A stretch of DNA of 64,000 bases from Candidatus Methylomirabilota bacterium (GCA_036002485.1 DASYTI010000001.1:62001-126000); one strand, 5' to 3'. Shown: positions 50,131 to 59,160, numbered from the stretch's first letter. Numbers and translations: made by a program. Notes: a model not told the origin generated them from the letters alone.

Positions 50131-51000
50131 ATGAAGTTCGGACTGCGATACGCGAGCCTCGGCCGCTACTCGAGTGGCCCCGCGGCAGTGGAGCTGGCCC
50201 AGGCTGCCGAGGCCGCCGGCTTCGACTCGATCTGGACGGTGGAACACGTCGTGGTGCCGCACGGATATCAGTCGCGCTATCCGTATTCCCCGAGCGGGCG
50301 CATGGGATCGGGCCTCGAGGACTATCCGATCCCGGATCCGCTGATCTGGCTCGCCTATATCGGCTCCGCCACGCGAACCATCAAGCTCGGCACGGCTATT
50401 CTCATCCTGCCCCAGCGCAATCCCGTCATCACCGCCAAGGAGATCGCCACCCTCGACCACCTGGCTGGCGGTGGCCGCGTGCTCCTGGGCATCGGCGTGG
50501 GCTGGCTCGCCGAGGAGTTTGCCGCCCTCGGGGTGCCTTTCGAGGACCGCGGGCCCCGCACGGACGAGTATGTCGCCGCCATGCGCGCGCTCTGGAGCCA
50601 GGAGTGCGCGAGCTACAAGGGTCGCTTCGTCTCCTTCGATCAGGTCTTCTGCCGTCCCCTGCCTCCGGAGCGGCGGATTCCCATCATCGTCGGCGGGGAC
50701 ACGGCGGCGGCGGCCCGACGCGCCGGGAGACTCGGCGACGGCTACTTCCCCGCGCGCCCCGCGCCCCCCGAGCTGCTCGACGAGATGCGCCGCGCCGCCG
50801 AGGCGGCCGGCCGCGATCCGGGTTCCATCGAGATCACGGTGGCCGCTCCCACGGAGCCGGCGGAGATCGAGGCGCTGGCCAAGCGAGGGATCACGCGCGT
50901 CGCCGTGCCGGTCAGCGCTGCCGCGGGGCTGCCCGCACAGGTCAAGACGCCCGACGACGTGCTTCGCTACGGCAAAGAAATGATCGCGCGCTTTCGTTAA
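50131..51000 (+). CDS. LLM class F420-dependent oxidoreductase (TIGR03619-like)
   Basis: 289 aa. AGGAG precedes the ATG. 'AAGFDSIWTVEHVVVPHGY' and 'LIWLAYIGSATRTIKLGTAIL' with 'GGGRVLLGIGVGWLAEEF' match the TIGR03619 F420-dependent subgroup. The later 'VGGDTAAAARRAGRLGDGYFP' is the usual C-terminal barrel segment. Lies 145 bp after the methyltransferase on the same strand. The TAA is followed directly by repeat copy 4. Substrate unknown. Confidence 0.9.
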   Translation: MKFGLRYASLGRYSSGPAAVELAQAAEAAGFDSIWTVEHVVVPHGYQSRYPYSPSGRMGSGLEDYPIPDPLIWLAYIGSATRTIKLGTAILILPQRNPVITAKEIATLDHLAGGGRVLLGIGVGWLAEEFAALGVPFEDRGPRTDEYVAAMRALWSQECASYKGRFVSFDQVFCRPLPPERRIPIIVGGDTAAAARRAGRLGDGYFPARPAPPELLDEMRRAAEAAGRDPGSIEITVAAPTEPAEIEALAKRGITRVAVPVSAAAGLPAQVKTPDDVLRYGKEMIARFR

Positions 51001-51102
51001 CTCGGAGGGGGGCTCCGCCCCCCTTCCGAAGCCTCCCCCCGAACAGCTTGCGCCGGCAAAGCCGGCGCTCGGAGCGGAACGTTCTTGCTCGCGAGGGCAT
51101 GG
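51001..51102 (+). repeat. Three-part dispersed repeat, copy 4 (family B)
   Basis: Starts at the base after the TAA of the LLM gene: CTCGGAGGGGGGC-TCC-GCCCCCC hairpin, CTTCCGAAGCCTCCCCC, hairpin GCGCCGGC-AAA-GCCGGCGC, then GGAACGTTCTTGCTCGCGAG and GGGCATGG. Short version without the middle module. It lies between convergent LLM genes. Confidence 0.88.
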
Positions 51103-51119
51103 GACCAGGCCGAAGCCGG

Positions 51120-52178
51120 CTAGGAGGCGGGGCGGAGGCCGGCCTTGACGAGGCGGGGGAACACGGTGTCCCGGAACGCCGCGATCTCCCGCTCGGGCGG
51201 GGCAAAGGTCAGGAGCGGCATGAGGTAGAGATTCCGCACGCCGAGCTTGGTCATCTCAATTATCCGTTCTGCGCAATCCGCCGCCGTCCCGATGAGCCCC
51301 AGGGCCTCGCAGAGCTCGGCGACCACGTCGTCGGGCACGAACGAGGTGGCCGCGATGGCGGCCTCCCAGTCGTGGGCGTGGGAGAGGTCGGGATAGACCT
51401 TGTTCACCGCGTCGGGGATCTCCATCTTCGGAAGCTTGAGACCGGCGGGCCCGAGCCAGTACCCGCCCCAGCGAAGAATGCCCCAGTGCACGGCGGTGGG
51501 GCGGGCGAGGCGACGGGCTTCCGCCGTCGTGGGCAGCGTGGCCGTCCGGACCGCCCAGATGATCTCGAGATCCTCGAGCCGGCGCCCGCCACGCCGCGCG
51601 CCGCGCTCGAGAAGCTCGAGCGCGTGCTCCACGATGCCCCGGTTGAACCCGACGAGCAGGAGGACGCCGTCGGCCACCTCGCCCGCGACCTCGATCGCCT
51701 TGGCTCCGGAAGCGGCCATCAGCACGGGAATGTGACGGCCGGACACATAGCCCAGGCGCCCGGGCGTGCCGCCGAAGTCGACGGTCTTGCCGGCGAGCAA
51801 GGCCTTGACCGTGCCGATGCAGGCCCGCATCTCGGCAAGCGTCGCCGGCGACCGCCCGATCGTGCTCGCGGAGGTATAGCCGGTGCCGATCACGAATCTC
51901 ACCCGCCCCGGCGCCAGCTCTTCCACGGTCTGGATGGCGCTCGCCAGCACGGAGGCGTGGCGGGTGAACGGATTGGTGACGGCGGGGAAGAGCGCGAGCC
52001 GCGTGGTCTGCGCAGCGGCCTGGCCGAGGATGACGAAGGTATCGCGGCTGAGCATCTGGCTGTCGAGGATCCCCGCGCCGTCGAAGCCCGCCGCCTCGAT
52101 ACCTTGGATGAGCTTCATCAGGCGGGGCATCGGCTCGGTGCCGGGAACGCGGATATGAACGCGAACGGGCGCGGTCAT
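51120..52178 (-). CDS. LLM class flavin/F420-dependent oxidoreductase
   Basis: 352 aa. 'GFDGAGILDSQMLSRDTFVIL' and 'LAPGRVRFVIGTGYTSAS' are luciferase-like barrel motifs; 'PVLMAASGAKAIEVAGEVADG' matches the coenzyme F420-dependent methylene-H4MPT reductase-like clade and resembles the gene at 30-1100 in overall layout. Encoded convergently to the other LLM gene and just downstream of the rhodanese gene on the minus strand (7 bp gap), so likely cotranscribed with it. Confidence 0.88.
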   Translation of the reverse strand: MTAPVRVHIRVPGTEPMPRLMKLIQGIEAAGFDGAGILDSQMLSRDTFVILGQAAAQTTRLALFPAVTNPFTRHASVLASAIQTVEELAPGRVRFVIGTGYTSASTIGRSPATLAEMRACIGTVKALLAGKTVDFGGTPGRLGYVSGRHIPVLMAASGAKAIEVAGEVADGVLLLVGFNRGIVEHALELLERGARRGGRRLEDLEIIWAVRTATLPTTAEARRLARPTAVHWGILRWGGYWLGPAGLKLPKMEIPDAVNKVYPDLSHAHDWEAAIAATSFVPDDVVAELCEALGLIGTAADCAERIIEMTKLGVRNLYLMPLLTFAPPEREIAAFRDTVFPRLVKAGLRPAS

Positions 52179-52185
52179 GGTGGCC

Positions 52186-53808
52186 TCAGGGCGTCTCGTA
52201 CTTCTTGCCCAGCTCTTCTTCCCAGCGCAGGTACTGGATGGCTTCGGCCCACGTGCGATCCGTCCCCATGGTCAGCACGTCGTTCGGAGGAGTCATCACT
52301 CCGCTGAGACCTTGTTCCACGGGAAGCCCGGCCTTGATCCACGCGGGCATCCCGTCGGAGAGCACGGACACGCGCCGATATCCGAGCGTCTTCAGGGTGG
52401 CTCCCGCGAGGACCGACTGGAGGCCATTGGCGCAGGTCACGACGAGGGCCGTGTCCTTTGACGGCGCCACGTCGGAGATCGCGAGCTCCAGCCACCCCCG
52501 GGGAACCCACCGCGACCCGGGCACGTGCGCGCCGCTGAAATCGCGACTCGTGTCCACGAAGATGATGACGGGTGGCGGCGAGCCCTTCCGGCGGTCGTCA
52601 AGCGCAGAAGGAGTCAGCAGCTCGACCTGGGCTCGGGCGGCTTCATAGCCCGTGGGCAGTCCGCCCCCGATGCCTTCGTCGTAGCCCCGCGGCCCGCCCG
52701 GAGATTCGCCGGTGACGAGGGGCTGGCCGCTCGCCCTCCACGCCGTCGTGCCCCCGTCCACGACGTGGACATTGGGAAAGCCCATCTGCCGATACCAGGA
52801 GGCGGCGACCGTCGCCCGTACCCGCCCGTCGCAGGCGAAGACCACGTGGCCGTTCTTCACCGCCACGAGGTCGTCCGCGCGCTGCACGGCTTGCCCGCCC
52901 GGGAACCACTGAAAGCCGGGGATATGGCCGCGTGCGTACTCGTCGGTGGTGCGCACATCGATCAGGTAGACGTTCTGGTCGTCGGCGGTGGCCATCAGCT
53001 CCTGGAGCGCGGGAATCGAGAGCGACGGCACGCCATCCTCGGCCGCGATGCGCGCGGCGAAGGCTTCCGCCCTGGCCAGCCCCGCCGCCGAGGCGGCGGG
53101 CAGGGCGAGACGCGTGGAGCCGGTCTCGAGCTCGAGGCCCGCCATCATCCAGCCCATGGTGCCGTTGCGCAGATCGAAGACCTTCGAGAAGCCCATGCGC
53201 TGCAGGAGTCGCGCGCCCACGATGCTGCGGGTGCGCCCCGCGCAGTGCACGACCACCGTGGCCTCGGGATCGGGGACGAGGTCGGCGATGTGCACGGCGA
53301 CTTCCCCGTTGGGCGCGCTGCGGCTGCCCGGGATGGTGGCGCGGTGATGCTCCTCCGGCGTGCGCGAGTCGAGGAGGATGATCTTCTCGCCCCGCTGCTG
53401 GCGGGCGTGGAGCTCCTCCGGATGCATCTCCGCGATGTGGTGCACGACCTGGACCTTCTCGCCGAAGTCCTTGCTCGGGACATTGACGCCCCACTCCGTG
53501 GGGTAGCCGACCGTCGTCCACCGGTTGATGCCGCCGTCGAGCACGGCGACGTGGCGAAAGCCCATCCGCTCGAGGGTGGCGGCGGCCAGGGGGGCCCGGC
53601 GGCCGTCGTCATCGCACACGATCACGTGAGTGCCCGGGTAGGGGACGAGGCGCCCCATGCGGAACTCGAGCTGCCGGCGCGGGACGAGGCTGGCCCCGGG
53701 AATGTGCGAGTCGTTGTACTCGCCGGGCTCGCGGACATCGATGAGCGCGCAGGTGGCCTGCGCGTCGAGCAGCGATTTCAGGGCGGCCGCGGTGATCTTC
53801 TGTGCCAT
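52186..53808 (-). CDS. Protein with four tandem rhodanese domains
   Basis: 540 aa. Four rhodanese modules, each with a candidate active-site Cys: domain 1 'VIVCDDDGRRAPL', domain 2 'VVVHCAGRTRSIVG', domain 3 'VVFACDGRVRATVA', domain 4 'LVVTCANGLQSVLA'. The second has the most classical loop. Each module starts with an 'LIDVREPGEY'/'LLDSRTPEEH'-type strand. Two-domain forms are common; four in one chain, all retaining Cys, is unusual. Likely sulfur transfer or persulfide handling in the cytoplasm (no signal peptide). Sits 7 bp downstream of an AI-2E permease gene. Confidence 0.88.
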   Translation of the reverse strand: MAQKITAAALKSLLDAQATCALIDVREPGEYNDSHIPGASLVPRRQLEFRMGRLVPYPGTHVIVCDDDGRRAPLAAATLERMGFRHVAVLDGGINRWTTVGYPTEWGVNVPSKDFGEKVQVVHHIAEMHPEELHARQQRGEKIILLDSRTPEEHHRATIPGSRSAPNGEVAVHIADLVPDPEATVVVHCAGRTRSIVGARLLQRMGFSKVFDLRNGTMGWMMAGLELETGSTRLALPAASAAGLARAEAFAARIAAEDGVPSLSIPALQELMATADDQNVYLIDVRTTDEYARGHIPGFQWFPGGQAVQRADDLVAVKNGHVVFACDGRVRATVAASWYRQMGFPNVHVVDGGTTAWRASGQPLVTGESPGGPRGYDEGIGGGLPTGYEAARAQVELLTPSALDDRRKGSPPPVIIFVDTSRDFSGAHVPGSRWVPRGWLELAISDVAPSKDTALVVTCANGLQSVLAGATLKTLGYRRVSVLSDGMPAWIKAGLPVEQGLSGVMTPPNDVLTMGTDRTWAEAIQYLRWEEELGKKYETP

Positions 53809-53815
53809 GTCTTCG

Positions 53816-54883
53816 TCACTCCTTGGCCGCGCGGCCCTCGTCGACCCATGCCAGGAGCAAGGTGTAGCTCACCGCGAGCACGACGGGACCCACGAACAGC
53901 CCGATGATACCGAAGGCGAGCAAGCCGCCGAGAACACCCGCGAAGACCAGCAGGAGAGGAAGGTCGGCCCCCTGCCTGATGAGGAGCGGGCGCACGAGGT
54001 TGTCGAGGGTTCCCGTGATCACGGACCACACGAGCATGACGGTGCCCCACAGGGTCTCGTTCTGCCAGTACAGCCAGATCACCCCCCCGAGAAGGACGGG
54101 CACCGCCCCGATCTGCGCCACCCCGAGCAGGAACATGATCGCGGTCAGGAGGGCCGGATGCGGCACGCCGGTGACGGCGAGACCGATGCCGCCGAACACG
54201 GACTGAAGCAGCGCGGTGACCACGATGCCGAGGGCGATGGCGCGAATCGCCTGGGCGGAGAGACGGGCCACGCGCTCGCCCTCGCCTCCGGCGAGGCGCC
54301 GCGCGAACGCCAGCACCCACGCGGCAGCGGTTTCGCCCTGGGCATACAGGAGCGCCGAGACGGCCAGGGTGAGCAGGAGGTGGACGAAGAGCCCGAGCAC
54401 GCTTCCCGCCTGGCTGATGAGCCAGCGCCCGACGTCGAGGAGATACGGAGTGGCGCGGGACGCGAGGTCCTCCGGGCGCAGGGAGGCCAGGTTCTGCCAG
54501 CCGGTGGCGATCCGCTCGCCGACCACCGGCAGATCCTTGACCCACGCGGGCGGCGCCGGCACCGAGAGGTGCGCCAGGGATCGCGTGAAGGCCGAAATCT
54601 CCGCGGCGCGCTCTACGATGGTCACCACCGCGATCCCGACCGGCACCAGGATGAGCGCGAGCATGATCAGCGTCATGACCACCACGGCGAGACTGCGCCG
54701 TCCCCAGAGCCGCCTCTCGATCATCCGCATCTCGGGCCAGGTGGCGATGACGATCATGACGGCCCAGATGGTGGCGGGCAGAAACGGGCGCAGCACCCAG
54801 AAGCTCGCGGCGATCAACCCGCCAATCGCCACCACGGCGAAGAGAATCCGGGTAATGTCCCAGGGAAGCGCCGCGGCTTTCAT
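53816..54883 (-). CDS. AI-2E/PerM-family transporter
   Basis: 355 aa with about eight helices and the long central amphipathic region. 'PFLPATIWAVMIVIATWPEM' at the N-terminus and 'GVPHPALLTAIMFLLGVAQIGAVPVLLGG' region (helix with the PxxxxGxxPxxxGx pattern) are family hallmarks, and 'GLFVGPVVLAVSYTLLLAW' is the typical C-terminal helix. Family roles include autoinducer-2 export and Na+/H+ antiport; the actual role is not inferable. First gene of the AI-2E/rhodanese/LLM minus-strand unit. Confidence 0.9.
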   Translation of the reverse strand: MKAAALPWDITRILFAVVAIGGLIAASFWVLRPFLPATIWAVMIVIATWPEMRMIERRLWGRRSLAVVVMTLIMLALILVPVGIAVVTIVERAAEISAFTRSLAHLSVPAPPAWVKDLPVVGERIATGWQNLASLRPEDLASRATPYLLDVGRWLISQAGSVLGLFVHLLLTLAVSALLYAQGETAAAWVLAFARRLAGGEGERVARLSAQAIRAIALGIVVTALLQSVFGGIGLAVTGVPHPALLTAIMFLLGVAQIGAVPVLLGGVIWLYWQNETLWGTVMLVWSVITGTLDNLVRPLLIRQGADLPLLLVFAGVLGGLLAFGIIGLFVGPVVLAVSYTLLLAWVDEGRAAKE

Positions 54884-54940
54884 GCTGGCGCTATCCTAGC
54901 CCGAAACCAGACTTGGATTCGCGAGACCTTCGTCCGCCCG

Positions 54941-54966
54941 CCGCCCCTCGGGCGGGGCTTTTCTTT
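54941..54966 (+). terminator. Candidate intrinsic terminator or attenuator with no gene upstream
   Basis: CCGCCC (54941-54946), loop CTC (47-49), GGGCGG (54950-54955), then GGC and TTTTCTTT (54959-54966) on the plus strand. It lies between the divergent AI-2E start and the gene at 55070, with no plus-strand gene before it. It may be an attenuator in the leader of the 55070 gene or the end of an unseen transcript. Confidence 0.5.
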
Positions 54967-55069
54967 CGAGCGCGTTGGTGCGAAGATGCTGGCTGTCCGG
55001 CCCCTCTGCCCGTGTGGTTTCCGGGCGTGCTCTACGTGAGGGCCACCACGTTGAGGGGAGGATCGTGAG

Positions 55070-56527
55070 ATGGCCCAGCGCGTCGCCTATCCCGCCCATA
55101 TCGAGCCCCTGGTGCAGTTCGTGGAGGAAACGACTCCCGACCGCATCGTGGCGGCCACCCACGACAAGCTGGCCGCCGGCACCTCCGTCAAGGAGATGCT
55201 GCTGGCCTCGGCCCTCGCGGTGGTGCGGTCTTCCGACTTGCCGCCGGGCCATCACGGCGGGCCGCTCCACCCGCTGGCCGGGCTTCACGCGGTACGGAAC
55301 ATCGCGGCCCGGCTGCCCGGCGAGTACGCCATGCTGCCCGTGATCCAGAACGTGGCCGTGGCCAACAAGCACATCCACTCGCCCGCCATGGGGCCCTTCA
55401 TCCTCGCGGAGGCGAAGCCCGTGTCGGAGAAGGACAGCGTGGAGGCGACGCTGGCGGCGTTTCGCGTCGCGGTGGGGCGCGGGGTCTACAATGCCTGCGA
55501 CCACTACTTCCTTTATCTGCTGGAGCGGCTCACTCCCATGCAGGTGCTGGAACATCTCCTCCAGGTCGCCATCCCCAAGAATCAGCTCGATGACCACTAT
55601 TTCCTGTTCCCGGTCTTCACGTGGCGCGCCCTGGAGTATCTCGGCTGGGAGTACGCGCGGTTCATCGGCCGGGCGCCCGTTCGCTATATCACCCGCCCCA
55701 GCGACCCGACCTCCCTGGAAGAAGTTGATCGTCTCATCGACACCCACGGCCTGCTCGAGCGTGAGCTGCGGGTCAAGACGGACGACGACGAGACGGCTGC
55801 CGTCACCGCGCTCGCCAACGAGATCGGCCGGTGCAGCAAGTTCACGGAGATCCCCGAGATGGTGGCGCAGGCGCTGGGAGACGGACTCTCCCTGGAGGGC
55901 GTGGGCGAAGGGTTCTCCGTCGGGGGCTCCACGCTCTTCCTGCGCTCACAGACCGGCAACCCGATGGACGTGCACATCAATACGGGTGCCAACACGCGGC
56001 GCTACCTGCTGCGGCAGCCCGAGCTGTCGCTGCGCACCAAGCTGCAGGCGCTGCTCGTGTGGCACACGGGGCCGGAAGTGCGCATGGCCCAGCGCATGCT
56101 GGCGCCGGACATCCAGCCCGAGCCGGAGCGCGTGGCCGCGCTGCCCTTCCGCACCCAGGACGAGCTCCTCGGAGAGATCGCAGGCCTCATCAGCAGCCTG
56201 CCTGTGGGCGAGCGCTTGCCCGCGGCCGGTCTCGCGACCTGGCGGTCGACCGACGAGGTGAAGCAGGCCGCGGCGCTGGCCCAGCAATATGCCAATCGCG
56301 AGTACGCCCCCGAGGCCCTGATCAGCCTGCTCGGCAAGATCGCCTGTCGCGACAACTTCACGGAGATGCACGCGCTGAAGCACCACCAGGCCACCTACGA
56401 GGAGTTCCACGCGACGCGTCCGTCATTGAGATGGCGCCACCTCGTGGCGGCCGTGCAGGCCGCGGCCATCTCACATGGTCGGATCCAGGACATTTACGAG
56501 CACGCCGCCGAGGTGATGCACTTCTAA
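55070..56527 (+). CDS. Histidine-rich helical protein of unknown function
   Basis: 485 aa, soluble, mostly helical. Clusters of His/Asp recur: 'LPPGHHGGPLHPLAGLHAVRN', here shortened, 'NVAVANKHIHSP', 'NACDHYFLYLLERL', 'QLDDHYFLFPVF', 'ALKHHQATYEEFH'. The pattern suggests a metal- or substrate-binding pocket. It faintly recalls the helical His-rich domain of questin-oxidase-like proteins and of some Rieske-associated proteins, but I cannot confirm homology. GGGGAGG precedes the ATG. Monocistronic, with a candidate attenuator about 105 bp upstream and repeat copy 5 immediately after the stop. Confidence 0.7.
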   Translation: MAQRVAYPAHIEPLVQFVEETTPDRIVAATHDKLAAGTSVKEMLLASALAVVRSSDLPPGHHGGPLHPLAGLHAVRNIAARLPGEYAMLPVIQNVAVANKHIHSPAMGPFILAEAKPVSEKDSVEATLAAFRVAVGRGVYNACDHYFLYLLERLTPMQVLEHLLQVAIPKNQLDDHYFLFPVFTWRALEYLGWEYARFIGRAPVRYITRPSDPTSLEEVDRLIDTHGLLERELRVKTDDDETAAVTALANEIGRCSKFTEIPEMVAQALGDGLSLEGVGEGFSVGGSTLFLRSQTGNPMDVHINTGANTRRYLLRQPELSLRTKLQALLVWHTGPEVRMAQRMLAPDIQPEPERVAALPFRTQDELLGEIAGLISSLPVGERLPAAGLATWRSTDEVKQAAALAQQYANREYAPEALISLLGKIACRDNFTEMHALKHHQATYEEFHATRPSLRWRHLVAAVQAAAISHGRIQDIYEHAAEVMHF

Positions 56528-56531
56528 ATGA

Positions 56532-56610
56532 CTCGGAGGGGGGCTTCGCCCCCCTTCCGAAGCCTCCCCCCAAGATTCGTTGCGCCGACGAAGCCGGCGC
56601 TCGAAGCGGA
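56532..56610 (+). repeat. Three-part dispersed repeat, copy 5 (family B)
   Basis: Begins 4 nt after the TAA at 56525-56527 with CTCGGAGGGGGGC-TTC-GCCCCCC, then CTTCCGAAGCCTCCCCC, a slightly mutated hairpin GCGCCGAC-GAA-GCCGGCGC and CTCGAAGCGGA. The tail module has diverged or been lost. Confidence 0.85.
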
Positions 56611-56634
56611 CCTCCAGTTCCGGATCGCTTGTTG

Positions 56635-57297
56635 CTAGCGAGAGGCCCGGGGGCGCGGTTCGACGAACTGGATGCCGTCGGGGCGCGAGAAGAGCCGCGT
56701 GTCGGGCGCCAGTCCCGGCTGGTATGCCACGTAGCGCACCACCCGTACGACCTTGCCGTCCTTGTAGTGCGACACGGCATAGACCACGCGATCCTTCGGA
56801 AGAACGAGGATGGTTACGCGATGGGCGCCTCGCGTGACCTGGTGCTGGTCGAGCATCAATCCTCCTCCGGCATCGACGCGCTCGTCGGGCTTCGGCGCGT
56901 ACGCCTGCACGAAGGCGATCTCGCACCCGAATTCGAGCTCGCGGAGCGGCGGGGGCAGCTCGCCTCCATCGAGGATCGGGGCCCGGAAGATCAGGCTCGG
57001 ACCGGGATCGACGACGTGCCGACCCGACTTGTCATGCAGGTTGACGATCCAGGCGTCCGGCTCGTTCACGACGATCAAGCCATGGACCCCTCGAGCGGCA
57101 TCGGGCATCTCTTCGACCCGCCCTCGGGCATTCCCGATCCGGTACAAGGTCTTGGGGAGAGCGGCAAAGGACTGCGGATCGATTCCCGGCGTGGCGTCCC
57201 GAGTGACGATCCGCACCATCTTCTCGGGCGCACATTCAGCGGCCCAGGCCACGGAAGCCGGAAGCACGAGTAGCGCCATGATGATCAATCGAAGCAA
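56635..57297 (-). CDS. Secreted hypothetical protein
   Basis: 220 aa from a TTG start at 57297, favoured because AGGAG is 6 nt upstream; ATG at 57279 is the alternative. Signal peptide 'IIMALLVLPASVAWA' with cleavage before AEC. The mature part ('KMVRIVTRDATPGIDPQSFAALP', here partly quoted as VTRDATPGIDP, and 'GVHGLIVVNEPDAWIVNLHDK') looks beta-rich. It has one Cys near the mature N-terminus and one near the middle, possibly a disulfide. No family recognised. Stands alone on the minus strand; a ~290-bp gap upstream to the LLM gene holds no convincing gene. Confidence 0.7.
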   Translation of the reverse strand: MLRLIIMALLVLPASVAWAAECAPEKMVRIVTRDATPGIDPQSFAALPKTLYRIGNARGRVEEMPDAARGVHGLIVVNEPDAWIVNLHDKSGRHVVDPGPSLIFRAPILDGGELPPPLRELEFGCEIAFVQAYAPKPDERVDAGGGLMLDQHQVTRGAHRVTILVLPKDRVVYAVSHYKDGKVVRVVRYVAYQPGLAPDTRLFSRPDGIQFVEPRPRASR

Positions 57298-57584
57298 TGT
57301 CTTCTCCTCTTGGAGTCCTCGGATCGCGCCCAGATGATCTCGAGGGGGTGCATCGTGGGTGCCAGCCGGCCGGCCCAACCATTTCATGCCGTTAGCACCC
57401 GGCCGAGTCTCCTCTCGCCCGAGGAGGCGACAGAAGCTGGCAGCCCGAGAACGGGCTTCGTCACTGGGGCGGCCGCAGCGTTCATCACCGCGGCGTCGGA
57501 GGGGGGGCCGTGCGCCTGGCAGGGAGCGGTGGGCCCCGCTCTCCACCGCGCGCTAGAGGCGGCGGCGCGGCGGGCGGAAACGGC

Positions 57585-58754
57585 TCAGGGCTTGCCGGCG
57601 CGAGACGCCACGGGGGCCGCCGTCGCGTAGCGCGGCATCACCTCCGAGGCGAAGAGCTCGATGGAGCGCATGGCGTGCTCGTGGGTAAGATCACCCCACT
57701 GGAACGAGCAGACGAAGTAGTTGGCTCCCGTGGCCACGTACTCCTCCATGTATTCGCGGACGGCGGCCGGGGAGCCGGCCAGCGCGACCCCGCCCAGGCG
57801 GTTCGGATGGGGCCGGGCTTTTTGCTGGTCGAAGCGCTCGAGCTCGGCATCGATGTCGCGCCGCGTTTCCCGCGTGGGCAGCCCGGCGGGGCGATCGCCG
57901 ACGAAGCCGAACGAGCCATCCTTCGTGGACATGAACTGGGTCAGCCCGCGCTTCTCGGCTTCGAGACGCCGCGGGGCGGCCAGGTTCCAGCGATATTTCT
58001 CCCAGGCCGGCGTGGCGACCCTGATCGCCTCGTCGTCCGTTTCCGCCACCATGAGGTGCACGACGAGGCCGATCATCGGCGCGTCCCCCTGCGCCGTCCG
58101 CGCCCCCGCGCCCTGATGCTCTTCCCATGCCGTCCGGTAGCGCGTGACCGCCGGGGCGAGACTGTCCAGGGAGCCGACGAGGATGGTGTGCATCCCTTCC
58201 ATGGCCGCCGTCACCGGATTGCGCATGTACCAGAGGGGCGGATACGGCTTCTGGAGCGGGCGCAGGTACATGGGCAGGTGATCGAAGCTGTGGAAGCGCC
58301 CGGCATAGGTGAGCTGGTCGTGGCTGAGCCCTTCCCGCACGATGTCGAGCGTCTCGACATATCGCGCGTAGTTCGTCTCGGAGTCCGCCTCCTGGCCCCA
58401 GAAGTAGGCCTCCATGACGCCGCCCCGCCCCACGCCGATCTCCAGGCGCCCGTCGCTCAGGTTGTCGAGCATGCTGATCTCTTCGATCAGGCGCAGCGGA
58501 TGATGCAGGGGCAGGACGTAGACGCAGGGGCCGAAGCGCAGGCGCCGGGTGCGCTGGGCCACGGCGGCCAGGAAGACGTTCTGCGACGGAGCGAGACTGT
58601 GGATGGCCGGCGTGTGGTGCTCGGCCAGATGATAGGCGTGGAAGCCGGCCGCGTCGAGGCGCTCGATCTGGACCAGTCGCTCGCGATAGATCCGATCGAG
58701 TCCGAGACCCGGCACCGGCTCGATGTGATCGAAGATCCCGAATCGCAGCGTCAT
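57585..58754 (-). CDS. LLM class flavin-dependent oxidoreductase (bacterial luciferase-like)
   Basis: 389 aa. 'LRFGIFDHIEPVPG' start, 'GFHAYHLAEHHTPAIHSL' and 'LRLIEEISMLDNLSDGRLEIGVGRG' are the alkanal-monooxygenase-like LuxA family motifs rather than the F420 group; 'GANYFVCSFQWGDLTHEHAMRS' forms the usual C-terminus. FMN-dependent oxygenation of a small organic is expected. Single gene. Confidence 0.9.
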   Translation of the reverse strand: MTLRFGIFDHIEPVPGLGLDRIYRERLVQIERLDAAGFHAYHLAEHHTPAIHSLAPSQNVFLAAVAQRTRRLRFGPCVYVLPLHHPLRLIEEISMLDNLSDGRLEIGVGRGGVMEAYFWGQEADSETNYARYVETLDIVREGLSHDQLTYAGRFHSFDHLPMYLRPLQKPYPPLWYMRNPVTAAMEGMHTILVGSLDSLAPAVTRYRTAWEEHQGAGARTAQGDAPMIGLVVHLMVAETDDEAIRVATPAWEKYRWNLAAPRRLEAEKRGLTQFMSTKDGSFGFVGDRPAGLPTRETRRDIDAELERFDQQKARPHPNRLGGVALAGSPAAVREYMEEYVATGANYFVCSFQWGDLTHEHAMRSIELFASEVMPRYATAAPVASRAGKP

Positions 58755-58895
58755 GCCGCCTCCGGTCGCGCGCCGTGTGCCACCAGGCGGCGATGGTCTC
58801 GCGGCCCGCGGAGCAGGTCAAGCCGCCAGCGGAGCCTCAGACGGAGGGAAGAGTCGACAGATCTTGCCAGGGAACGGAGAGGGGCGAGCGAGTGG

Positions 58896-59108
58896 CTAGC
58901 TCGTACCAGAGCACACGGCGAGATGGTCGTCGAGATTCACCGCGTGAACAATGAGGGCGCAGCGAGGGCAGAAGCACGGGCGGGCCGCGAGCTCCGAGAG
59001 TCCCGCGCTCCATTCCGCTATCCGGCAGATCGCGTCGCGGCCACCGAACGCGCCCGCCTCCACTCGATCGAGCCCTGCGACTGGAGGAGGAATCTCCACG
59101 CCGACCAT
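58896..59108 (-). CDS. Small C2HC zinc-finger-like protein
   Basis: 70 aa, ATG at 59108. The C-terminal third carries C47-x2-C50-x11-H62-x3-C66 (also C45 and H55) in 'CFCPRCALIVHAVNLDDH', a spacing close to a classical C2H2/C2HC zinc finger. The N-terminal 40 residues have no known motif. A TTGACA/17 bp/TGTTAT promoter ends 6 nt before the ATG, so the mRNA would be leaderless. The promoter, absent any Shine-Dalgarno, is the main evidence that this is a real gene. Possible DNA-binding or metal-responsive regulator; unproven. Confidence 0.55.
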   Translation of the reverse strand: MVGVEIPPPVAGLDRVEAGAFGGRDAICRIAEWSAGLSELAARPCFCPRCALIVHAVNLDDHLAVCSGTS

Positions 59109-59114
59109 GACTGA

Positions 59115-59143
59115 ATAACATCATTTCCGGTCGGTAATGTCAA
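59115..59143 (-). promoter_or_regulatory. Near-consensus sigma70-type promoter, leaderless arrangement
   Basis: On the minus strand: TTGACA (59143-59138, perfect), 17-bp spacer, TGTTAT (59120-59115, 4 of 6). Only 6 nt separate the -10 from the ATG at 59108-59106, putting the expected start of transcription on the ATG itself. It sits in an AT-rich patch within GC-rich DNA. Confidence 0.6.
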
Positions 59144-59160
59144 GTCACAGAAATATTCGA

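Noticed and set aside
57310-57630. Plus-strand frame with 'RTGFVTGAAAAF', reminiscent of the CbiD start motif
   Set aside because: Only a few residues match, the rest is Ala/Arg low complexity, and there is no ribosome-binding site. Treated as non-coding gap.
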